A stretch of DNA of 6,630 nucleotides from Lutibacter sp. (GTDB lineage: Bacteria > Bacteroidota > Bacteroidia > Flavobacteriales > Flavobacteriaceae). The position numbers were made by a program, and so were the translations under genes. Positions 1 through 5,494 of the stretch are shown here, piece by piece (position 1 is the stretch's first letter; every line of letters starts with the position of its first letter). The DNA lies in the NCBI GenBank assembly GCA_002733285.1, contig NVVE01000005.1:158227-164856 (forward strand). The letters run 5' to 3'. A model generated the notes under the pieces. That model worked only from the letters and a program-made list of their open reading frames with translations, ran no database searches and was not told the origin of the DNA.

Positions 1-1392
1 TGGATTTTTACGCTAGATTACCCCAGTTATATCCCTTTTATCACTTTTGCGGATAACAGAGAACTAAGAAAAAAAATGGCATTTGCATTTGGTGCAAGAG
101 CTTTTCAGAATAATGACAATGATAACCAACTAATCATTTTAGACTTGGTTAAATTACGACATAAGAGAGCCAATTTATTAGGCTATAAATCACACGCACA
201 TTTTGTTTTAGAAGATCGAATGGCTGAATCACCTAAAAATGTAAAGGCCTTTTTAGATGATTTATTAGTAAAAGCTAAACCTGTAGCGAAAGAAGAATTT
301 GAAACTCTTTCTGATTTTGCTAAAAAAGACGGTATTCTTCAACTTGAAAAGTGGGACAGCGCATATTATTCTGAGAAACTTAAAAAAGAGCTTTTCGATT
401 TAGAAGAAGAACAGCTAAAACCATATTTTAAGTTAGAAAACGTTATTGAAGGTGTATTTTCTGTTTCTAATAAATTGTACGATTTAGAGTTTGAAGAAAT
501 TCATACCATAGAAAAATACCATGAAGATGTTAAAACCTATAAAGTAAGTGATACTTCTGGAAATTTTATTGCTATTCTATATGCAGATTTTTTCCCAAGA
601 AAAGGGAAAAGGAATGGTGCTTGGATGACTTCCTTTAAAAGCCAATGGAAAAAAGATGGGAAAAACTCAAGACCTCACATTTCAATTGTGTGCAATTTCA
701 CTAAACCAACAGAAACTGAACCTTCACTATTAACTTTCAATGAAGTAACCACCTTATTTCACGAATTTGGACATGCATTGCACGGTATGTTAGCTAATAC
801 TACATACCCTAGTTTATCTGGTACTAATGTATATTGGGATTTTGTTGAGCTTCCTAGTCAATTATTAGAAAACTGGTGCTACGAGAAAGAAGCATTAAGC
901 CTCTTTGCTAAACATTATAAAACCAATGAAATAATTCCATTAGATTTTATAAAAAAAATTAAAAATTCTTCTAACTTTTTAGAAGGTATGCAAACTTTAC
1001 GCCAGTTAAGTTTTGGGATTTTAGATTTAAAATGGCACGATAAAGATAATTCGAAAATTAATAATGTTAAAGAATTTGAGTCTTTAGCATTTTCAAAAAC
1101 ACAATTTTTCCCTATTGTAAAGGGAAATTGTATGAGTACCTCATTTTCACATATTTTTCAAGGTGGTTATTCTTCAGGTTATTATTCTTACAAATGGGCT
1201 GAAGTATTGGATGCTGATGCATTTGCTCTATTTTTAGAAAATGGAGTTTTCGATAAAGAAACTTCCCTAAATTTCAAAACCAATATTTTAGAAAAAGGAG
1301 GCACTCTAAAGCCAATGGAATTGTATATTAATTTTAGAGGTAAAAAACCAACTAACAATGCTTTATTAAAACGTGCAGGTCTTTTAAAATAA
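1..1392 (+). CDS. dcp: M3-family zinc metallopeptidase (peptidyl-dipeptidase Dcp / oligopeptidase A type), 5' truncated by the window
   Basis: The frame is open from base 1, so 463 residues are visible and the true start lies outside. The ATG at 76 is internal: the 25 codons before it (WIFTLDYPSYIPF... to ...NRELRKK) are family-like sequence. The zinc site HEFGH is at visible residues 254-258 (760-774). The third ligand is Glu283 in FVELPSQ, with the 24-residue spacing usual for M3 enzymes. The substrate-binding loop HIFQGGYSSGYYSY begins at His384, and its His and Tyr residues are intact. The C-terminus (ALLKRAGLLK) is the normal family end. Dcp enzymes are about 680 residues, so roughly 210-220 N-terminal residues are missing. 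Known family role: cleaving short peptides, Dcp removing C-terminal dipeptides, in cytoplasm or periplasm. Location cannot be judged without the N-terminus. The gene converges on the minus-strand operon and seems unrelated to it. The family is near certain; Dcp versus oligopeptidase A specificity is inferred. Confidence 0.95.
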   Translation, partial: WIFTLDYPSYIPFITFADNRELRKKMAFAFGARAFQNNDNDNQLIILDLVKLRHKRANLLGYKSHAHFVLEDRMAESPKNVKAFLDDLLVKAKPVAKEEFETLSDFAKKDGILQLEKWDSAYYSEKLKKELFDLEEEQLKPYFKLENVIEGVFSVSNKLYDLEFEEIHTIEKYHEDVKTYKVSDTSGNFIAILYADFFPRKGKRNGAWMTSFKSQWKKDGKNSRPHISIVCNFTKPTETEPSLLTFNEVTTLFHEFGHALHGMLANTTYPSLSGTNVYWDFVELPSQLLENWCYEKEALSLFAKHYKTNEIIPLDFIKKIKNSSNFLEGMQTLRQLSFGILDLKWHDKDNSKINNVKEFESLAFSKTQFFPIVKGNCMSTSFSHIFQGGYSSGYYSYKWAEVLDADAFALFLENGVFDKETSLNFKTNILEKGGTLKPMELYINFRGKKPTNNALLKRAGLLK

Positions 1393-1410
1393 AAATTGCT
1401 TTTTACCTGC
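1375..1410 (+). terminator. Possible weak terminator hairpin at the end of the M3 peptidase gene
   Basis: GCAGGT (1375-1380) can pair with ACCTGC (1405-1410). Inside it, AAAAA (1391-1395) pairs with TTTTT (1400-1404) around a TTGC loop, leaving 1381-1390 as a one-sided bulge. The hairpin covers the stop codon (1390-1392), and only a poor T-rich stretch (TTGATTT) follows. It is placed where a terminator is expected, but the bulge and missing T tract make it doubtful. Confidence 0.25.
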
Positions 1411-1516
1411 TTGATTTGGCACATAAACTCACCTGTATCAATATTAATTAAATGAGCATATAACAATAGTAAATAATATTTTTTTAGTATATATAAAATA
1501 CTTGTTTTGTCCCATA

Positions 1517-1560
1517 TTTTGATGTTTTCAATGTTCAATTGGTAGTTTTTTGATGTTTTC
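1517..1560. repeat. Two perfect 13-bp direct repeats, 31-bp period
   Basis: TTTTGATGTTTTC occurs at 1517-1529 and again at 1548-1560. The shorter core TTTGATG recurs at 1730-1736 and inverted (CATCAAA) at 1703-1709. A 31-bp period is close to three helical turns, which could suit a repeated protein-binding site. The sequence is A/T-dominated, so chance or slippage is also plausible. No known binding motif is recognised. Confidence 0.5.
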
Positions 1561-1661
1561 TCTTATTTTATAAAATAATCATTATACTTTAGCTTGGTTA
1601 GCATTTTTCAAACCCTAACATTTAATAAAATATTTTAATTTAATGTGACATAGTGTATCTA

Positions 1662-1740
1662 TATTAATCAACCAAAAACCATTGATTAATAAACCAACAA
1701 ATCATCAAAATTGGTTTGCAAAAAGTAGATTTGATGATTT
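1662..1740. repeat. Three chained perfect inverted repeats
   Basis: Three perfect inverted repeats follow each other. (a) TATTAATCAA (1662-1671) with TTGATTAATA (1682-1691), loop 10 nt. (b) AAACCAA (1691-1697) with TTGGTTT (1711-1717). (c) AAATCATCAAA (1699-1709) with TTTGATGATTT (1730-1740). The left arm of (c) lies in the loop of (b), so in RNA the two would compete or form a pseudoknot-like arrangement. A near copy of the 1681-1693 segment (ATTGATTAATAAA) recurs directly at 1746-1758. No known RNA family or element is recognised. Confidence 0.5.
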
Positions 1741-1790
1741 TAAAAATTGATTAAATAAGTTCAAAACAGCTAATTAAAATTTTTAGGGGG

Positions 1791-1854
1791 ATTCGGAAGT
1801 GATTATGTAAATATATTTTACTAGTTTAAAATTAATAGCATAATCACTCTGAAT
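1791..1854. repeat. 16-bp hairpin with a single bulged base
   Basis: ATTCGG, a bulged A at 1797, then AGTGATTATG (1798-1807) pairs with CATAATCACT (1839-1848) and CTGAAT (1849-1854). The inner ten pairs are perfect. The outer six include one G-T pair (1795 with 1850), which is acceptable as G-U only in a plus-strand transcript. The loop is 31 nt and AT-rich. No T tract follows that would make it a good terminator. Function unknown. Confidence 0.5.
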
Positions 1855-1933
1855 TAACTTTTTTACGTAACCCTAAAGAACTAAAATAATGAAAGCGAAA
1901 TCTACACACATTTTGAATATTAACTGAATCAAC

Positions 1934-1960
1934 AGGCGATGTAAAGTAATTACGTTGCCT
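1934..1960 (+). repeat. Compact 11-bp hairpin, fully paired only as plus-strand RNA
   Basis: AGGCGATGTAA (1934-1944) pairs with TTACGTTGCCT (1950-1960) around the five-base loop AGTAA. Nine pairs are Watson-Crick. The other two (1938 with 1956, 1940 with 1954) are G-T, so they form G-U pairs in plus-strand RNA but A-C mismatches on the other strand. It is relatively GC-rich at the base for this region. A-rich sequence follows, so it is not a plus-strand intrinsic terminator. It may belong to a structured transcript, but none is demonstrated. Confidence 0.45.
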
Positions 1961-2051
1961 AAAAAATTATAAAAAATAACAAATTAGTTTGTCCTCCGCA
2001 CTACTGATTAAATTATGCAAATATTAACATAACCTAAAAAAACATTGCATT

Positions 2052-2213
2052 ATGAAATCAATATCTTTGTATGAGAACATTCAAAAAAAGGGTTTAGAGG
2101 TAGTCCAAAAAAAAATCATAACTAGAATTCCTGTCAATACTTTAGTTCCAAATTTCAGTTTTACAAATAGTTTGGGGAAAACTATACTATTAAACAAGTA
2201 TGTTTTTTTTTAA
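2052..2213 (+). CDS. Weak 53-codon ORF, possibly a gene remnant
   Basis: ATG at 2052 opens a 53-residue frame ending in TAA at 2211-2213. The start follows an A-rich stretch (CCTAAAAAAAC), a common Bacteroidetes initiation context. I do not recognise the protein. Its tail (VPNFSFTNSLGKTILLNKY) loosely resembles the opening strand of AhpC/TSA or TlpA thioredoxin-fold proteins (pattern APDF-L-D-GK-V-L-Y), but the frame stops where the CxxC region should follow. It could be the broken start of such a gene, a small unrelated protein, or chance. No signal peptide or membrane segment is seen, and no clear promoter: a TATCTTTG box (2062-2069) lies inside the ORF without a properly spaced TTG. Confidence 0.2.
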   Translation: MKSISLYENIQKKGLEVVQKKIITRIPVNTLVPNFSFTNSLGKTILLNKYVFF

Positions 2214-2381
2214 ATATGTGAGATCCATAAACTTCAAAAACTGTAATCTCCAATAGCCATCTAACCTTTTTAATAGAAATTAGTTAGCCTCTAATGTTAG
2301 AGAGAGATAAATAAATAATAACTGGGCCATTGACCAATTAAGTTTATCAATTAACATTTAGGATATCTATTTTTAAAGATT

Positions 2382-2491
2382 ACTTAGGAGAGTCGATCTA
2401 AGTTTGTGGATAAGTACAAGGGAACACCTTCTTTATATTTCACGTCGGGGGTTAAATTTAAGTGATATATAAAAGCTTCCTTGTTCCACAA
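2382..2491. repeat. Small hairpin directly abutting a long imperfect hairpin (about 26 bp)
   Basis: ACTTAG (2382-2387) pairs with CTAAGT (2398-2403). Immediately after, a long stem forms. TTGTGGA (2404-2410) pairs with TCCACAA (2485-2491). After a five-base bulge, ACAAGG (2416-2421) pairs with CCTTGT (2479-2484). After an internal loop, TTTATAT (2432-2438) pairs with ATATAAA (2467-2473), and TCAC (2440-2443) with GTGA (2462-2465). The terminal loop is 18 nt and contains a GGGGG run. Such stems occur in small RNAs, miniature mobile elements and bidirectional terminators. The blocky GC-containing pairing is unlikely to be pure AT-richness. Identity unknown. Confidence 0.6.
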
Positions 2492-2540
2492 CATTATTTT
2501 AGAATTTCTCTTCAACACAAATAATGTCTAATTAATTATT

Positions 2541-2626
2541 AAGAAAAAGCAGCCGCTAATAATAATTGCAGAAAATTGTCGTCCCCACAACGGTAGTATA
2601 ATCAACATTCTTATTTTACGGCTGCC
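2541..2626 (-). terminator. Likely intrinsic terminator of the surface protein - PorP/SprF - OmpA operon
   Basis: Read on the minus strand, GCAGCCG (2625-2619) begins eight bases after the OmpA stop codon and pairs with CGGCTGC (2555-2549). The run TTTTTCTT (2548-2541) follows. A 7-bp GC-rich stem plus a T tract just past a gene end is the classic intrinsic terminator arrangement. The unusual part is the 63-nt span between the arms, which contains a smaller hairpin (2591-2578, GTTGT with ACGAC around GGGG). The long loop lowers certainty; the sequence could also be a stable 3' end of the mRNA. Confidence 0.5.
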
Positions 2627-2632
2627 AAGTTT

Positions 2633-4540
2633 TTATTTCATTTTTATAATAATAAATTCTGTTCTTCTATTAAGCTGGTGCTCTTTTTCCGTACATTTAA
2701 TACCATTTGAACATTTATTTACTAATTGAGTTTCTCCAAAACCTTCATATTTTGTAATTCTACTAGGATCTATTCCTTTAGAAATTATATATTTATAGGT
2801 AGATGTTGCTCTTCTACTTGATAATTTTATATTATACATATCAGGAGCTCTACTGTCAGTATGTGACTCCATTCTAATTACCATTCCTGGATATTTATTC
2901 AATAAAGAAACTACTTTATTTAACTCTACAGCAGCATCAGGTCTTATAAACGATTTATCTAAATCAAAGTAAATTATATCTAAATCTGCTAATAATGCAA
3001 TGTCCTCAATAGGTTTTAGACCTACATCTAAATTAACGATTAATTCTATTTCTTCATCTAACCTAAATGAACTGAAATCTTTAGAAACACTTGTGTATTT
3101 TTCTTTTGATCCTTCTAATATAAAATTAGCATCTCTATCAATAATATGTTCATAATATCCATCCGATTCAGTAATAAAATAAGCTATTTCATCGCCATTA
3201 ACATCCTTTAAAACAACCTTTGCATTTTCTACTGGTTCATTATTAGCGTCATCAAAAATTTGCCCTTTAAGTGTTAATGGAGGTATTCTTTTAAATTTAT
3301 AAATATCATCATCACCAACTCCACCTTCTCTGTTTGAAGAAATATATCCGTCAAATCCTTCTTTTGACAAAAAATAAGAAAAGTCATCTTTTGAACTATT
3401 AATTGGCTCCCCAAGATTTAAAATGCTAGCAATCTTATTTTCCCCAGCTATTGTAGCGAAAATATCTAATAAACCAAACCCTACATGACCATCCGAAGAG
3501 AAAAATAACGTTCCTTCATTATGAATAAAAGGAAACATTTCATTTCCTTCAGTGTTAACTATCTCTCCCATATTTTCAGGAGTTCCAATTGTTCCATCGT
3601 CATTTATATTAACAACATAAATATCTGAACCTCCAAATCCTCCTGGCATATCAGAAGTAAAATATAGCTTTTTTCCATCACTACTTAATGATGGGTGACC
3701 TACAGAATATTCATCATTATTAAAATGAATCCCCTTAATATTAGTCCACATTCCGTTTACTAATTTAGCTTGGTAAATTTTAAGGTTGTTTACACCTTTT
3801 TTATCTTTTCCTTTTTCTCCCTCAAAGTAATTATTTCTTGAAAAAAACATTTTATCACCATTTCTTGAAAAAGTTGCAGGACCCTCATGATATTTGGTAT
3901 TTACATCTCCCTCAATTTTTTTAACTTCTTCAAGAGTACCACTTTTATTAACCTTAAAAATATCTAAAAAAGGTTGTGCGTTCCATACGTATTTTCTCTT
4001 TATTGAGACTCCTTCGTCTCGTGTTGAAGCAAAAACAATTTCATCATTATATTCTACGGCTCCAAAATCGCTAAACTTAGTATTAAAGTTTATTTTTGAT
4101 AATGTATATTTCTTTTTTGCATTAAACATTTCACTAATAAAATCTTCATTGTCAAAAAACTTTTTAACTCTTGAATCATTCTCCGCCTCAAATTTATACT
4201 TCTTCATCCATATTTTCGATGCTTTGTACAAACCAGCTCCTCTAAGTGCTTGAGCATAAAAATAATAATACTCTTTTGGTACATTTTCTTGTTCGACCAC
4301 ATGTTTATAAACTTCAACTGCTTCTTCAGGTTTTCTTAAATACATATAAGAATCACCCAATTTCCTCATAGCGTAACTTTTATTAAAATTTTTATCAATT
4401 AAATTTTCATATTTATCAATTGCTTTAACAAACGAAAAACTATTGTAAAGTCTGTCTGCTCTTTTTAATTTGCCCGATTGCCCAAATGAAGATGAACATA
4501 TTAATAAAAAAATGATTATAAATGGTTTTATTGCTTTCAT
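2633..4540 (-). CDS. OmpA-family outer-membrane protein with TPR, WD40-like propeller and carboxypeptidase-regulatory-like domains
   Basis: 635 residues. Order: signal peptide about 1-20, likely cut at SSSFG|Q; TPR-type helices about 24-120; PD40/WD40-like beta-propeller about 155-418 with repeated blades such as GHPSLSSDGKKLYFTS and LFFSSDGHVGFGLLDIF; a carboxypeptidase-regulatory-like beta fold about 424-505 (LTLKGQIFD...); OmpA C-terminal peptidoglycan-binding domain about 518-635. In that domain the SHTDSR motif (Asp562), LSSRRA (Arg577) and the ending LNRRTEF are intact, and two cysteines (610, 616) may form a disulfide. It likely holds peptidoglycan from the outer-membrane side and supports the neighbouring T9SS proteins. 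This domain set after a PorP/SprF gene is common in Bacteroidetes. The start is 18 nt after the PorP/SprF stop, with no clear Shine-Dalgarno. Cys15 is not a good lipobox (Ile precedes it), so a lipoprotein is unlikely. Family is firm; exact partner is inferred. Confidence 0.95.
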   Translation of the reverse strand: MKAIKPFIIIFLLICSSSFGQSGKLKRADRLYNSFSFVKAIDKYENLIDKNFNKSYAMRKLGDSYMYLRKPEEAVEVYKHVVEQENVPKEYYYFYAQALRGAGLYKASKIWMKKYKFEAENDSRVKKFFDNEDFISEMFNAKKKYTLSKINFNTKFSDFGAVEYNDEIVFASTRDEGVSIKRKYVWNAQPFLDIFKVNKSGTLEEVKKIEGDVNTKYHEGPATFSRNGDKMFFSRNNYFEGEKGKDKKGVNNLKIYQAKLVNGMWTNIKGIHFNNDEYSVGHPSLSSDGKKLYFTSDMPGGFGGSDIYVVNINDDGTIGTPENMGEIVNTEGNEMFPFIHNEGTLFFSSDGHVGFGLLDIFATIAGENKIASILNLGEPINSSKDDFSYFLSKEGFDGYISSNREGGVGDDDIYKFKRIPPLTLKGQIFDDANNEPVENAKVVLKDVNGDEIAYFITESDGYYEHIIDRDANFILEGSKEKYTSVSKDFSSFRLDEEIELIVNLDVGLKPIEDIALLADLDIIYFDLDKSFIRPDAAVELNKVVSLLNKYPGMVIRMESHTDSRAPDMYNIKLSSRRATSTYKYIISKGIDPSRITKYEGFGETQLVNKCSNGIKCTEKEHQLNRRTEFIIIKMK

Positions 4541-4558
4541 AATTTTAATTCTATTTGG

Positions 4559-5482
4559 TTAAAAATATCTAGGTGATTTCATCTTCGCTTTATTGAATTT
4601 AAATTCATACATTAATAAAATCTCGTGAGATCCTGAAGTATAAGGTCTAATTTCACCTGTCGGAATTTCATATGTATAACCTATCCTAAACTGATCTGAA
4701 ACTTGAAAATCTACTAGAGCACCAAGGGCTCTTTGCTCTCCATTAATTCTATAAGAGCCTCCAATCCAAAATTTTTCATCAAACAAAAAGTTTGCAGTTA
4801 AATCTGTTGATAAAGCCGCTCCTTTTGTATATTTTAACATAAATGAGGGCTTCAATTTTAAATTACTGTTTAAATCAAATACATATCCTCCAATTCCATA
4901 GTAATGAACTTGTTCTAATGCAGCATATTCTGTTGAGTTATTTAAATCATGATTTATAAGTTTAGGAACCGAAACACCAAAATACCATCTATCACTATGC
5001 AATAATATACCTGCACCAAAATTTGGATTCCATCTATTAAGTCGTTCATCAAAATAAGGATCCTGATTAACTTCAGATGAGTTATAAAGCTCTTCAGATA
5101 ATTTATAATAATTCATCCCTCCCTTTAAACCGAAACTAACATTTACATAATCATTAGCTTCAATAGTATAAGAAAAATCAGCATATACATACGTAAAGTT
5201 TTCAAAACCTGTTTTGTCATTTATTAAAGACAGACCTAAACCAATTTTTTGATTTCTAAGTGGAGAATGAATTGACAACGTTTGCGTTTGAGGACCTCCA
5301 TCAAAACCAGCCCATTGGTTTCTATTTAACCCAACTATGCTTAACGCATTTCTACTACCTGCATAAGCAGGATTAATAGCAATTGTATTGTACATATATT
5401 GTGTAAACTGTGGCAATTGTTGTGCGTTAGAATTTTCAAATCCTAAAATCAACATTATTGAAATTATAATTAAACGCTTCAT
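4559..5482 (-). CDS. PorP/SprF-family type IX secretion system outer-membrane protein
   Basis: 307 residues, the usual family length. A signal peptide (MKRLIIISIMLILGF..., likely cut at NSNA|QQ) is followed at once by the family hallmark LPQFTQYMYNTIAINPAYAG, then NQWAGFDGGPQTQ and HSPL. The rest has the alternating pattern of outer-membrane beta-strands, ending HEILLMYEFKFN...RYF. In Flavobacterium johnsoniae, SprF, encoded next to SprB, is needed for SprB to reach the surface. PorP is a T9SS component in Porphyromonas gingivalis. The gene begins 12 nt after the stop of a type B sorting-signal protein, so it is best read as that protein's dedicated secretion or attachment partner. It sits mid-operon, with the OmpA gene 18 nt downstream. 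No strong Shine-Dalgarno is present, only an A-rich AAAAGA before the ATG, normal for this phylum. Genomes usually carry several paralogues, so I give no gene symbol. Confidence 0.95.
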   Translation of the reverse strand: MKRLIIISIMLILGFENSNAQQLPQFTQYMYNTIAINPAYAGSRNALSIVGLNRNQWAGFDGGPQTQTLSIHSPLRNQKIGLGLSLINDKTGFENFTYVYADFSYTIEANDYVNVSFGLKGGMNYYKLSEELYNSSEVNQDPYFDERLNRWNPNFGAGILLHSDRWYFGVSVPKLINHDLNNSTEYAALEQVHYYGIGGYVFDLNSNLKLKPSFMLKYTKGAALSTDLTANFLFDEKFWIGGSYRINGEQRALGALVDFQVSDQFRIGYTYEIPTGEIRPYTSGSHEILLMYEFKFNKAKMKSPRYF

Positions 5483-5494
5483 AGTTATCTTTTA

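Larger units (their letters stand above)
1393..2632. other. 1.24-kb convergent intergenic region with many inverted repeats and no convincing gene
   Basis: This stretch separates the 3' ends of two convergent transcription units, so neither flanking gene needs promoter or leader sequence here. I found no protein I recognise in either strand, no tRNA or rRNA and no CRISPR array. It holds AT-rich sequence, a 13-bp direct repeat (1517-1560), a 16-bp AT-only palindrome (1563-1578), chained inverted repeats (1662-1740), hairpins at 1791-1854, 1934-1960 and 2382-2491, a 53-codon ORF (2052-2213), a small interrupted palindrome CTCTAA-TG-TTAGAG (2289-2302), and the operon terminator (2541-2626). Convergent genes in compact bacterial genomes usually sit much closer, so a lost gene, mobile-element remnant or RNA gene is possible. 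Sequence alone does not decide among these. Confidence 0.8.

Noticed and set aside
76..78. ATG at 76 as the start of the peptidase
   Set aside because: The frame continues upstream to base 1 with family-typical residues (LDYPSYIPF, NRELRKK), so this Met is internal.
1188..1538. 116-codon minus-strand ORF overlapping the end of the peptidase gene
   Set aside because: Most of it is antisense to well-conserved peptidase coding sequence; its product is unlike any family I know and it runs into non-coding AT-rich DNA. It is a shadow frame.
1563..1578. 16-bp palindrome TTATTTTATAAAATAA
   Set aside because: It contains only A and T; such palindromes arise easily in this base composition and nothing nearby supports a function.
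1726..1733. TAGATTTG and TATCTTTG (2062-2069) as Bacteroidetes -7 promoter boxes
   Set aside because: Both fit TAnnTTTG, but neither has a TTG element at the usual 17-23 nt upstream distance, and no gene starts suitably after them.
2404..2491. Integron attC site
   Set aside because: The hairpin has bulges as attC sites do, but its ends begin with GTT and finish with AAC, the opposite of the RYYYAAC...GTTRRRY arrangement. No integrase or cassette array is visible.
2382..2493. 36-codon minus-strand ORF (MLWNKEAFIYHL...) running through the long hairpin
   Set aside because: It is short, lacks any recognised motif, and its sequence is constrained by the inverted repeat; a chance frame is the simpler reading.
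2462..2528. Possible tRNA or CRISPR content in the gap
   Set aside because: No TpsiC-like GTTCRA arm with an acceptor stem, and no regularly spaced repeat units were found on either strand.
3894..4253. 119-codon plus-strand ORF inside the OmpA gene
   Set aside because: It is wholly antisense to the TPR and propeller coding region, which has clear family signatures on the other strand.
4496..4498. Lipoprotein cysteine in the OmpA signal peptide (Cys15)
   Set aside because: Ile precedes the Cys instead of Gly, Ala or Ser, and a good signal peptidase I site (SSSFG|Q) lies just after.
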